Assembly: GCA_902168105.1 (NCBI GenBank)
Contig: CABHOY010000041.1
Location: forward strand, 421,256-485,255
DNA: 64,000 nucleotides
DNA from: an uncultured Flavihumibacter sp.
GTDB taxonomy: Bacteria > Bacteroidota > Bacteroidia > Chitinophagales > Chitinophagaceae
Reading direction: 5' to 3'
The translations under genes and the position numbers were made by a program. The notes below the pieces were generated by a model. The model searched no databases, was not told the origin of the DNA, and saw nothing but the letters and a program-made list of their open reading frames with translations. Below, in pieces: positions 56,693 to 64,000 of the stretch. Numbering within the stretch: the first letter of the stretch is position 1; each line of letters begins with the position of its first letter.

Positions 56693-56944
56693 TGGTTTGT
56701 TTAATTGCGTGCCTACGCAATACTTCTTAATTTATAACCTTTGCCGCAGATGAAATGATTCCTCGCCTAGTGTTGACATATTCGAATGCTTAGTGTAATG
56801 CTTTACAAATATAATCAATACGTTTGCCGTTGGGGTAATGAAAAGAAGAAAATATTGAATAAACACTTATTCCAAATTAGTATATTGAACGGGTACCATT
56901 TGAAAAAGAATGGGATGTTTAACCGCTTGAATATTTTAAGGATT

Positions 56945-57475
56945 ATGATGAGATATTGTGTTCTCTTTCTATGCCTGTTTTTTTTCCAATCATGTGCGCC
57001 GGAGCAATGGAAAGAAAAAGTATTGGATGCATGCGTAAATGATTACCAGCGACACAGCTATTTTATATCCTTACAAGTGAAAACTGATTCGGCGGTAGTA
57101 CGTTGTCTGGTTAGAGCAGGATATTTATTCTTACATTTCAAGGATCAGCAGGGATTAAATGAAAAAGAGTATGCAACACTTGCAAAGTCTATCATTAGGA
57201 AAGATAGCATCTTAACACTGAGTGCTAATGACAGAAAGAGATTTAATTTCATTATGCTTTATGGATGCGATGAGATCACTCAGGAAGTCAAAAAAGATAC
57301 AGATTATATTCTTGAAAAGTACTTTGACAAGAAGGATGATTGGTTTGTCTTTAAGGGCGCAGCAACGCAGGAAACAAAATATGGCATTATCGATGCTTTA
57401 TTTAGGCGGCATGTGATTGTCACAACTGGAGATGAGGGAGGATCATTGATGGTGCCTGCCTGGCAGTTTAGATGA
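56945..57475 (+). CDS. lipoprotein, paralogue A of a tandem pair
   Basis: About 177 residues from the ATGs at 56945/56948, chosen because they place the lipoprotein signal (YCVLFLCLFFFQSC) at the N-terminus; the frame is open further up to 56786 but that part looks non-coding. The mature part starts APEQWKEKVLDACVNDYQRH and ends GGSLMVPAWQFR. The same skeleton occurs in the next gene (QSCKPDIWTEKTLNLCLRDH ... LYLPLRQF), so they are diverged duplicates. No known domain. Probable periplasm-facing immunity-type or scavenger lipoproteins in the toxin island (inference). Confidence 0.7.
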   Translation: MMRYCVLFLCLFFFQSCAPEQWKEKVLDACVNDYQRHSYFISLQVKTDSAVVRCLVRAGYLFLHFKDQQGLNEKEYATLAKSIIRKDSILTLSANDRKRFNFIMLYGCDEITQEVKKDTDYILEKYFDKKDDWFVFKGAATQETKYGIIDALFRRHVIVTTGDEGGSLMVPAWQFR

Positions 57476-57530
57476 ATTCTAATAATGCCGCCGCTATATA
57501 TGCCTTATGTTAGTTTAATCCTTTAATTCG

Positions 57531-58061
57531 ATGAAATACATAAAGATCATTTTATTATTACTTGTTATTCAGTCTTGCAAACCTGACATATGGACGGAGA
57601 AGACACTAAACCTTTGCTTAAGAGATCATGGAAGATATAGTTGTTTTGTAGGTTTAAGATTAAAAATTGGAGCACAGGTTGTTCCCTGTATTATCATGAA
57701 CGATGATTTATTTCAATACTTCAACGCGAAGAAGGCTACTAGCCAAAAAGAGTACGAACGATTGGTTAAGGTATTGGTAAAGGGCAAAAAAGAGTTGACT
57801 ATTAATGACAATGATATTAATGAATATAACTTTCTAACCTTTACACCATCAGGAGGTGTAGTGACTCAAGACATTCAGAAAGGAAAGGATTTTGTATTAA
57901 AATCCTATTTTACCAAAATAAAAGACAACCAAATGATTAACGTATCATTGTCTGACGATGCTAAAAAGGAACTAATCTATGCGTTATTTGATTGGGGGAT
58001 AGTCTCCAAATTTGATGATGAATCTGGAAGGTTGTATTTACCTTTGAGGCAATTTCCTTAG
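57531..58061 (+). CDS. lipoprotein, paralogue B of a tandem pair
   Basis: 176 residues. Lipobox LLVIQSC (Cys 16), then KPDIWTEKTLNLCLRDHGRY, SCFVGLRLKIGAQVVPCII, a central charged helix and a C-terminal helix (KKELIYALFDWGIVSKFDDE) before LYLPLRQFP. Same length and residue order as the preceding gene; two Cys positions (LC and PC) correspond to Cys in paralogue A (AC, RC). 55 bases separate the two genes, consistent with cotranscription. A palindrome like the one upstream of paralogue A follows 47 bases after the stop. Confidence 0.75.
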   Translation: MKYIKIILLLLVIQSCKPDIWTEKTLNLCLRDHGRYSCFVGLRLKIGAQVVPCIIMNDDLFQYFNAKKATSQKEYERLVKVLVKGKKELTINDNDINEYNFLTFTPSGGVVTQDIQKGKDFVLKSYFTKIKDNQMINVSLSDDAKKELIYALFDWGIVSKFDDESGRLYLPLRQFP

Positions 58062-58108
58062 TGCCATCATGGATGGAACTCTCTATAATTTCCATTTTTA
58101 AACCGATG

Positions 58109-58129
58109 GCCCAGGCAAATTGCCTGGGC
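58109..58129. terminator. 21-base palindrome, terminator-like
   Basis: GCCCAGGCAA-A-TTGCCTGGGC followed by TGTTCTTTT. Second copy of the palindrome at 56673; the two bracket the paralogous lipoprotein pair. Confidence 0.65.
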
Positions 58130-58155
58130 TGTTCTTTTAAACGCTGTTCGTAAAT

Positions 58156-58254
58156 TCATCCTGCAATAGTCCGTACAATCATCCAAATAATGATCAGAAT
58201 CGGTGAAATAGAAAGGATGATTTTGTACTCCCCTTTTTCAATAGTAAGCTTCAT
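58156..58254 (-). CDS. possible small membrane protein (32 aa)
   Basis: A 32-codon ORF starting MKLTIEKGEYKIILSISPIL, with one hydrophobic helix (ILSISPILIIIWMIV). Its ATG overlaps the integrase fragment stop as ATGA. This could be a real small membrane protein or chance; no homologue recognised. Confidence 0.3.
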   Translation of the reverse strand: MKLTIEKGEYKIILSISPILIIIWMIVRTIAG

Positions 58255-58829
58255 AACGGGATCACGTCTATGATTTCATCGGCGCATTTATAGTCTTCCA
58301 GCGGGTTGCGGGTGATCCAGCCTTTGCCTACAGCCATTTTTAATACATGTTTGGTATTTTTGACTTGTTTCCCGGCTGCGGCCACGCCCAATGTGGTGTG
58401 CCTTATTTCTGTAAGATAGGATATGAAGTCTGCGGCAAAATCGAACGTTATGGTGTCTACCGGTATGTCGTAGGCTTTGCCTTCCTGGATATAGGCTTGC
58501 TTCTGCTCCTCAGTTTTGAATTCCCACTTGTCGGTAATGGGTATATAGCTTGTTTTGAGGTAGGTAAGATATTCGATGACTTTGTTGAGCGTAGCTTTCC
58601 ACTGGGTACGCGTGTATTTTGAACTGCCTTTTTTGCTTTTTTTGGGTGGCTCTCCATTTGCGGCTCTTTCTTTTGCTGCATTGACGGATTTAGTGAAGTC
58701 TGCTATTTTTTCTTCAAAGATTCTAATAAGAGTGTGTTCTTCTCTGCCGCCAGCTTTCGCATCATAGTCTATGGGCTTGCCGTTATACCGGTTTTTTAGC
58801 ATTATTGGGGGTGACGGTTTCCTGTTCAT
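58251..58829 (-). pseudogene. tyrosine integrase fragment (core-binding domain only)
   Basis: 192 codons. It matches the middle of Bacteroidetes tyrosine recombinases: KAGGREEHTLIRIFEEKIAD (end of the arm region), a SAM-like core-binding domain (TRTQWKATLNKVIEYLTYLK, TITFDFAADFISYLTEI, KHVLKMAVGKGWITRNPLED) and the linker YKCADEIIDVIPL, where it stops. The whole catalytic domain (R...HxxR...Y) is missing, and the first codons join unrelated upstream sequence. So it is a dead remnant of an integrated element, sitting about 130 bases from a tRNA-end-like sequence. Confidence 0.8.
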
Positions 58830-58931
58830 GGCACAGTACTTTGAAATAGGATTTCATTAGGTAGCTGAAATCGTCTATTCCTTTTTTTAGTTCTGTGAAA
58901 TAAGCCGCTACCAGTAAGGTTGTGAAATAAA

Positions 58932-58956
58932 AAAGGCTTTCGAAAAGAAAGCCTTT
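58932..58956. terminator. hairpin, probable old tRNA terminator
   Basis: Stem AAAGGCTTT/AAAGCCTTT (9 bp) with a 7-base loop, directly next to the tRNA-3'-end-like sequence. In Bacteroidetes such hairpins often follow tRNA genes. Confidence 0.55.
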
Positions 58957-58963
58957 AGAGGTT

Positions 58964-58985
58964 TGGTGATCCCGCTGGGAATCAC
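58964..58985 (-). other. tRNA 3'-end-like sequence, candidate attachment-site remnant
   Basis: On the minus strand GATTCCCAGCGGGATCACCA closely resembles the last 20 bases of a tRNA (T-arm 3' side, acceptor strand and CCA), most like tRNA-Lys. The rest of the tRNA is not present. Next to an integrase fragment this is what an att site leaves behind (inference). Nothing else is seen in 58830-59094. Confidence 0.4.
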
Positions 58986-59094
58986 GCCTTACAACTTAAT
59001 GTATTGTAAATAAAGGGATTATATAATCAAATTTGTGAATAGGACACCGATTCTCTATAATTACCATGTTTACTATGCAAAGACTATTATCACA

Positions 59095-59217
59095 TCAAAG
59101 GTCACAAAGTTCGTTTAGGTGAGCTAGTGCTTTAGGGTTGTAGGTTTCATCGGAGAATTGAACAACAACGTCTGCTCCAGTATTTAATTCTTTACCAATA
59201 TAATTTTCATCAACTGG
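59095..59217 (-). pseudogene. short gene fragment, unknown
   Basis: About 41 codons on the minus strand read as clean protein (PVDENYIGKELNTGADVVVQ, FSDETYNPKALAHLNELCDL) and stop at TGA 59095. A stop and non-coding sequence lie just upstream. It is a truncated piece of a larger protein, consistent with the debris around the integrase fragment. Confidence 0.35.
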
Positions 59218-59308
59218 GTAACTGATCCTGCGTTATAAGGGGCATGTTAGTTATACAAGTTATTAACTTTTAGGTTAACAACATCAGAATATGCCCGTTC
59301 CATCGCAT

Positions 59309-60451
59309 CTACACCACCATCCTTCCCAGCGAAAAACCCCTTAAATCTGCTATATCCACCCCTTTCCGCTGAATAAGAACTTTCAGCTTAGTTCCAATGC
59401 CATTCAGCAAATTATACACTTCCAGTGCCTGGTCAGGGCAGGCAAACAAGCCACTTTGTTCGGCTGTTCGTAAATAATCCATCAACCCCAGTGATCGCAG
59501 AAAATAACCCTGTTCCGTATAACCACAGCTTGCCAATCCACATCTTGCTCCCCAATGGTCCAATGCCGAAAAGTTTACATGAGCGGTAATATCCTGTTCC
59601 CCTATATGTTGATACGGATCATCATTTACCCGATGCTCATGATAACACATTAGCGTGCCATTACATCTGTGTGCCCGGTACAGCTCCGCAGAAGGGAAGC
59701 CATAATCAATCGTCAGTACGAATCCTTTTTTTAAGCCCCCGGCAATTTCTTTGATCCATTCTATTGCCTGTAGATTGATCTCCGTGCGGAACCCCTTTGG
59801 CAAGGCTATCTCTAGCTCCTGCAGATAACTTTTAAGTTGGGGAGATGCCGGTCGCAGCACCTCTACAAACCCGTTTTCATAATCTACATACACTTCCATC
59901 AGCTCGTCGCACATAACTGCTGCATGAATGAAGAAATTATCCAAAAGCTCGTTTGATAGAATACAGCCAGTAATCTCCCCGGCATCGGCAATGCAGTCAC
60001 ACCAGCTTACCTTACCATCCGTTAGGTGCATCTTTTCTTTTGCCTGCATGGAGGGGCTTTTTTCAATGATGCAATAACTTAGGCAGTCATAAAATGGTCG
60101 GTTGCTCTTCAGGTAATCCAGCACATCATGGCAAAGGGCGCCTGTTCCTGCCCCATATTCTATAATCGTGAAAGCTCCCTGCCCTGTCAGGTTCCACATT
60201 TCTTCGAGCTGGCGTCCGATCATGGCGCCAAAAACAGTATTCAGATTAGTACTGGTATAGTAATCACCGGAAGGGCCAATTTTGTCACGGCTGGAGGTAT
60301 AGTACCCCAATTCCGGGTAGTACAAAGCCATTTCCATATACTCCCGGAAGGTAATGGGGCCATTTTTCCTGATCGTTTCCCGGATGACGTCAGAAACCTG
60401 CAGGCTGGTCTTTTCTTGCTGCTTGAGGGCTGTTATTGTATGTTTTTCCAT
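59309..60451 (-). CDS. MidA/NDUFAF7-family class I methyltransferase
   Basis: 380 residues. Family signatures: ITFREYMEMALYYPELGYYT and GPSGDYYTSTNLNTVFGAMI at the N-terminus, SAM motif I IIEYGAGTGALCHDVLDYL, then the acidic/aromatic IIEKSPSMQ, GCILSNELLDNFFIH (family ELLDNxPxH region), FVLTIDYGFPSAELY and RCNGTLMCYHEHRVNDDPYQ. These are SAM-dependent protein-arginine methyltransferases related to mitochondrial NDUFAF7 (MidA); the bacterial substrate is mostly unknown. Full length and intact, a housekeeping-like gene amid debris. The ATG at 60451 fits the family N-terminus. Confidence 0.92.
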   Translation of the reverse strand: MEKHTITALKQQEKTSLQVSDVIRETIRKNGPITFREYMEMALYYPELGYYTSSRDKIGPSGDYYTSTNLNTVFGAMIGRQLEEMWNLTGQGAFTIIEYGAGTGALCHDVLDYLKSNRPFYDCLSYCIIEKSPSMQAKEKMHLTDGKVSWCDCIADAGEITGCILSNELLDNFFIHAAVMCDELMEVYVDYENGFVEVLRPASPQLKSYLQELEIALPKGFRTEINLQAIEWIKEIAGGLKKGFVLTIDYGFPSAELYRAHRCNGTLMCYHEHRVNDDPYQHIGEQDITAHVNFSALDHWGARCGLASCGYTEQGYFLRSLGLMDYLRTAEQSGLFACPDQALEVYNLLNGIGTKLKVLIQRKGVDIADLRGFSLGRMVV

Positions 60452-60660
60452 GTGGGGCGCTTGATCTTCGCATACCGTAACTCAAAAACTATGCGGAGAA
60501 TAGCTTACCAGACACAGGCTTTATTACCTTCTCCTATTATACCAGAGGAAAAAGATAACTGCGGGTCCCCCAAAACCAGGATTTATATTATTTTCGATAA
60601 AATAAGTCGGAAAATCAATAATTATGCTCTCAACCAGCGTAAACATATTAATCAATAAGC

Positions 60661-61115
60661 ATGACGAATCGCCATATTGAATCTATTAATCAGGGACTTC
60701 ATCAAATCAAACAATTTTGCTACACGGTATGCCTGGTGGAGGCAAAAGAAGAATGGATAACAACTCACGCTGATTCTGAAAGCAAGGAATTATGGGATTC
60801 TTTCTTAGCATCCCTGTACAACTGCATTACCTGCGTATCTGACTTTCCTTACTTCAACAATGCTGATTTTCCGGCTCTAATATTACTAGCCTCGATGTAG
60901 ATATTTCGAAGACCAAATTTCGTTTTTTTAGTAGCAAATATGACCATTTGTTTAAAGCAATCCGTCAGTTGAAGGTACAGGCTAATGTAGTTGGTAACAT
61001 ACTGCCCAACAATGATAGTTTTCAGGAATGGTCCGATGATCTGCAGGATATAATAGAAGGAGTAGAAACTTATGAAGACTTTATAAAGCAATATGGAGTT
61101 GCCATTTCTTTCTGA
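60661..61115 (+). pseudogene. frameshifted hypothetical gene
   Basis: ATG 60661 opens a frame (MTNRHIESINQGLHQIKQFC ... NCITCVSDFPYFNNADF) that ends at TAG 60898 after a short nonsense tail. In the next frame, from about 60870, coding text continues without a break: SNITSLDVDISKTKFRFFSS, KYDHLFKAIRQLKVQANVVG, ending at TGA 61113. A one-base lesion near 60866-60874 would restore a protein of about 151 residues. No family recognised. Confidence 0.6.
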
Positions 61116-61158
61116 AACGCTACTCACTTCGTCTTTTTCAAATAATGTCTCCCATTAT

Positions 61159-61926
61159 TTATCTTTTAAGCAAATGAAACACATAGGCACCTATTGAAAT
61201 AAAGAAAGATATCAAGGGGAAAACAATATTAATATACCGTTTGAAATGGCATATCTTTTTTACAAATGGTAAAACTTTTTTTAGGGATTCTATTTTGAAC
61301 AATAAGATTTCACGCAAGATATCCAACTGTCTAAGTTCATAGTCCTGTGCAGCCCTTAATAGTTTAACATGTTCATTAAGCTCCATCTGTCGGCCCAACC
61401 TTGCCTCCATTTCGTCCGTATATTTCCTTAATTCTTTGCGATCGTTAATATCCGGCATATCTCTAGCAGGTATATCAAGTCCCAGCGATTTTTCTGCTTC
61501 TACTTCCATTAGGCTATATTTATCACAAATGTCCTTCCCTTTTTGAACAATTGCTTCATGTTCTCTTCTAAGATTGTTCAAAGGTTGTTCATCATCAGAA
61601 TTTTTGATCAGTGTTTTAAAATGCCAGATCTTAAGCTCACCATATGCATCAATTGAAAATGTAATAGCGTAGTAGAGGCAAATAAGCTCAATAGATATAA
61701 ATGCTAATTCTGCGCTTTTAAATTCAATCTTAGTTTCTGATACGCTATACTCTGTAATGGTAATTATCCCAATAAATAACAGAGTGCTTAAAGCGGATGC
61801 AAATAATAAAATCCTGCCATTCTTCAATGTTTCAGTTGACAACAATCCTGATGACCTTGAAATCACATACTTGCTTAATTTGTTTAACCAAGTATCGTAT
61901 TCATTATATATGTCTTGCTCATTCAT
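61159..61926 (-). CDS. hypothetical membrane protein with coiled coil
   Basis: 255 residues. Two N-terminal helices (ILLFASALSTLLFIGIITIT; LAFISIELICLYYAITFSI), a long charged helical middle (about 110-215; YTDEMEARLGRQMELNEHVK) likely forming a coiled coil, and a C-terminal helix (NIVFPLISFFISIGAYVF) with a short basic tail. It should be an inner-membrane protein with a large cytoplasmic loop. No family recognised. Divergent from the exported protein gene at 62177, with a 23-bp inverted repeat in between. Confidence 0.7.
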   Translation of the reverse strand: MNEQDIYNEYDTWLNKLSKYVISRSSGLLSTETLKNGRILLFASALSTLLFIGIITITEYSVSETKIEFKSAELAFISIELICLYYAITFSIDAYGELKIWHFKTLIKNSDDEQPLNNLRREHEAIVQKGKDICDKYSLMEVEAEKSLGLDIPARDMPDINDRKELRKYTDEMEARLGRQMELNEHVKLLRAAQDYELRQLDILREILLFKIESLKKVLPFVKKICHFKRYINIVFPLISFFISIGAYVFHLLKR

Positions 61927-61990
61927 GATGTATAATTATTATACGCTTAGATGGGTATACCTCTAAAATGATGGAATTGAAACAATAAAA

Positions 61991-62087
61991 CAATACCAAG
62001 TAGTTTGTATTTTATATTGACTATAAGCAGACCTCGTCAAAACTGCGAAATGCTTAATCTCTAAAAAATACAAACTAGTTGGTATTG
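61991..62087. repeat. 23-bp inverted repeat pair in a divergent promoter region
   Basis: Arms 61991-62013 and 62065-62087 are complementary with one mismatch, 51 bases apart. Each contains AACTAGTT or AAGTAGTT flanked by ACCA/TTGT, itself an imperfect palindrome. Both arms could be operators for a TetR/MarR-like regulator encoded elsewhere, or the ends of a small element. Confidence 0.6.
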
Positions 62088-62176
62088 CTACGAAACTCTA
62101 TTTTCATCATCTTTAACCTTTAGACAAAATAACCCCAACCCTGCTTGTAGTACGGAATACAAACAAAATTAAAAAT

Positions 62177-62977
62177 ATGAAACAGTTTCTGCTCACATCA
62201 ATGTTGATGGCATTATGCTATAGCCTCCATGCCCAAAACAATATTCGGGACGGACGTCACATTTTCAATTACGACATTACTTTAACTCCATGTAATTTTG
62301 ATGGAAGTACGATTGCAGGCGCTACTCCAGAAAGAATTGAGGCCAATACAATTTTTGTTGTAAAAAACATTGTTAGTACTTACTATATTATTCAAATATC
62401 AAAATTCACAAGTAATAATCCAACTGCAACCACACTTAATGCCAGACTAGTTACTACCCTTTTGGGCAACGACATTTTTTTTAAGTTACCGCAAAGAGGC
62501 TCGAATGATAGTTACGAATTGAATGCAGAGCGGTTAGAAAAAAAGGGGCTATTTACTGTAGGAGCAGCAACTACATTGATTAAAATTAGACCCGGTCGGA
62601 AAGAGCCAAAGGACGGGCATAACATTTACTCAGAATTCGGAAACGATTTTAATATTGGAATCTCTGCTGGTTGGAAATTTAAGCCCTACAGAAGACAACA
62701 ACTGTCACATAGTTTAGTTGGCGGTTTAAGTTTCTCATCCATTAAGGTGACACCTTACACAACGAAAGACTTTGTTCAGTCAGAATCCACTCAAGGTTGT
62801 GTAACATTCTCCGCGGGATATGTATTTGAATATAATAAATTCCAAGTAAGTTTGTTTTCTGGACTTGATGTTATGTCCGGTGAAATAGGCCGACAATGGA
62901 TTTACAGAAACAGGCCATGGCTTGGATTAGGGTTTGGCTTCCAAATTTTTAGAGGCCAAGGAGAAACAACAAACTGA
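62177..62977 (+). CDS. exported hypothetical protein, outer-membrane-barrel-like
   Basis: 266 residues with a signal peptide (FLLTSMLMALCYSLHAQ). Alternating hydrophobic and polar strands with Gly/aromatic turns fill the second half (SEFGNDFNIGISAGWKFK, LVGGLSFSSIKVTPY, FSAGYVFEYNKFQVSLFSGL, GFGFQIFRG), as in small outer-membrane beta-barrels that end in a near C-terminal aromatic. The first half may be a periplasmic or loop domain. Unknown function. Monocistronic. Confidence 0.75.
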   Translation: MKQFLLTSMLMALCYSLHAQNNIRDGRHIFNYDITLTPCNFDGSTIAGATPERIEANTIFVVKNIVSTYYIIQISKFTSNNPTATTLNARLVTTLLGNDIFFKLPQRGSNDSYELNAERLEKKGLFTVGAATTLIKIRPGRKEPKDGHNIYSEFGNDFNIGISAGWKFKPYRRQQLSHSLVGGLSFSSIKVTPYTTKDFVQSESTQGCVTFSAGYVFEYNKFQVSLFSGLDVMSGEIGRQWIYRNRPWLGLGFGFQIFRGQGETTN

Positions 62978-63043
62978 CTTAGCACAAAGTCTTCGTCTAT
63001 CACCTTTATTTTAATCAATGTAAGTAATCGATCAAAGTTTAAC

Positions 63044-63346
63044 TTATTCACGATCCAAATACTCATTATAACAAACTTCCATATCAGCATGCAAATCAGT
63101 TATACCGATTATGTAATCAAGGCCCATTTGTATATGCTCAATCATCTGCCATATATTTAAGGCATCGTCATCCCGAAAATGTACAATTAAATCTGGAGTG
63201 TAGTCAAAATAACCTATGCTCATGCCCTGTTTGGGAAAAAACCTATGTGCAATCCCATGTCTATATGTATTAACAGCCGTATCCACGTCTGTAGAAGTAG
63301 GAGGATGTGGCAGTTGAGAATTTACAGTTGAATAAAATTTCTGCAC
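63044..63346 (-). CDS. hypothetical protein (about 100 aa), start uncertain
   Basis: About 100 residues. No ATG at the N-terminus; GTG at 63346 is the likely or last available start, so it may be a 5'-truncated gene. The composition is protein-like (VNTYRHGIAHRFFPKQGMSI, GYFDYTPDLIVHFRDDDALN, DYIIGITDLHADMEVCYNEY). No family recognised; small acidic soluble proteins of this kind are common around polymorphic toxins. Confidence 0.5.
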   Translation of the reverse strand: MQKFYSTVNSQLPHPPTSTDVDTAVNTYRHGIAHRFFPKQGMSIGYFDYTPDLIVHFRDDDALNIWQMIEHIQMGLDYIIGITDLHADMEVCYNEYLDRE

Positions 63347-63538
63347 GTTATCTTTTGTTTTGGACTTTTATAGTGTCAGAATTTGCTATATAGCTGCAAG
63401 GCTGATAGATACACTTTAAAACCTGATCTGTGACCAACCTTATAAAAAATCAGAACAGGCAAGACTACCCGTTCCTCAGTCGTTATCCGAACGGTTATGC
63501 TACTGAAAGCATAAACGAAGTTTGAACATATTTTTAAG

Positions 63539-63808
63539 TTAAGCCTCCCGGACCTCATATTTTGCCAAGATCGGATCGGCTATATCGAAATCCTCTTCGA
63601 AGGCACCATCCTCAAACCAATAGGCTCTTGCCTGGAAACACTCCAACACTCCCTGAAATAAGGCGAGAAGAGAATTATAACAAGCGTAGAGGTCTTTTCC
63701 ATGTACCGGAATGGAGAATAAATACAGATAACCATACAGCATATCATTAGGATCACAGTTTATCAATAAATAATCACCACCAGCTGCGGATAAGACGGGG
63801 AAAACTCA
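63539..63808 (-). pseudogene. 5'-truncated fragment, SMI1/KNR4-like C-terminus
   Basis: About 89 codons after an in-frame TGA near 63807, with no usable ATG at the front. The text VLSAAGGDYLLINCDPNDML, GYLYLFSIPVHGKDLYACYN and an acidic tail (FEDGAFEEDFDIADPILAKY) resembles the C-terminal half of SMI1/KNR4-type immunity proteins. The missing N-terminal half ends at the inverted repeat of the element at the right edge, which may have caused the truncation. Confidence 0.45.
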
Positions 63809-63899
63809 AAAGTAAAATTAGGCGTTGAGAATTGTTTAAATGACTACCTGGCTCCATCAGGTACCCGAATAAAAAGAGGGTGTATCGTACTTTTGAGTT
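63803..63899. repeat. 12-bp inverted repeat near the right edge
   Basis: AACTCAAAAGTA at 63803 and TACTTTTGAGTT at 63888 are perfectly complementary. A small hairpin (ACCTG/CAGGT) lies between. Could be part of an insertion-sequence end; the other end is outside the window. Confidence 0.4.
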
Positions 63900-63916
63900 C
63901 TTATGTTTGAAAGAAG

Positions 63917-63972
63917 AAACATGGCTTCGAGATGAAATGTAACTTTAATTACAAAATCTCTGAGCCATGTTT
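63917..63972 (+). promoter_or_regulatory. hairpin covering the start of the last ORF
   Basis: AAACATGGCT (63917-63926) pairs with AGCCATGTTT (63963-63972), which contains the ATG at 63967; an inner GAGAT/ATCTC pair extends it. The fold would hide the start codon, a known way for insertion sequences to prevent read-through expression. Confidence 0.4.
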
Positions 63973-64000
63973 ACAAAGTCACTTAAAGTTACCGATTTTT
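63967..64000 (+). CDS. start of a truncated CDS, possible transposase
   Basis: Only the first 11 codons are visible (MFTKSLKVTDF) before the window ends. The call rests on context: inverted repeats and a start-masking hairpin just upstream, and a truncated gene next door. Not provable from this window. Confidence 0.3.
   Translation, partial: MFTKSLKVTDF

Noticed and set aside
56786..56944. N-terminal extension of lipoprotein paralogue A
   Set aside because: It would bury the lipoprotein signal inside the protein; the paralogue starts directly at the signal.
58964..58985. Complete tRNA-Lys gene
   Set aside because: Only the last about 20 bases match; the anticodon and D arms are absent.
60128..60658. 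Plus-strand frame of 176 codons over the methyltransferase gene
   Set aside because: Antisense to a well-supported MidA-family gene, and the translation lacks family features.

Overview
The window comes from a Bacteroidota chromosome, most likely a Chitinophaga-like member of the Chitinophagaceae. Supporting signs are a complete sigma(ECF)-FecR-SusC-SusD cassette, a type IX secretion C-terminal sorting domain, gliding-type (GldA/GldF/GldG-like) ABC genes, promoter elements of the TTG-N20-TAnnTTTG type, and almost no Shine-Dalgarno sequences. No complete rRNA or tRNA gene and no CRISPR array was seen.

Layout. 1-8.2 kb: a UvrA-like ATPase without the UvrB-binding region (runs off the left edge), a Tat-exported toroid protein, a DUF1801 protein, a two-propeller GH43-like protein, a DUF1493 protein, an exported cupin, and a tiny orphan transcription unit. 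8.2-25.2 kb: the centrepiece, a two-gene Tc (ABC) insecticidal-type toxin operon made of a TcB-TcC fusion (2590 aa) and a long TcA (3034 aa). The C-terminal payload of the fusion carries Trp-rich 11-residue repeats followed by an HExxH (HEEGH) domain. 25.1-28.6 kb: a structured intergenic region (a 21-bp hairpin with pseudoknot potential, a 48-bp perfect inverted repeat), two unknown genes, and a dead toxin-tip/partner pair. 29-33.8 kb: a large secreted TIG/FG-GAP protein. 33.9-51 kb, mostly minus strand: an M16 protease, two MutS-like ATPases, a GldFG fusion with its ATPase, and a SusC/SusD import cassette whose third member looks like an inactivated metallohydrolase, headed by FecR and an ECF sigma factor. 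51.3-53.7 kb: a MacB/FtsX permease.

53.7-64 kb is a graveyard of polymorphic-toxin and mobile DNA: a decayed repeat protein, a tail-fibre fragment joined to an RHS core and toxin tip, a translationally coupled exported partner, three lipoproteins (two paralogous) bracketed by identical palindromes, an integrase fragment beside a tRNA-3'-end-like sequence, and several truncated or frameshifted genes. A MidA-type methyltransferase is the one clear housekeeping gene here. The right edge looks like the start of another mobile element.

How the parts fit: the Tc operon is probably a self-contained injected toxin. The SusCD cassette is a self-regulated outer-membrane importer in which ligand-bound SusC would signal through FecR to the sigma factor. 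The RHS tips with small exported or lipoprotein neighbours look like toxin/immunity turnover by recombination.
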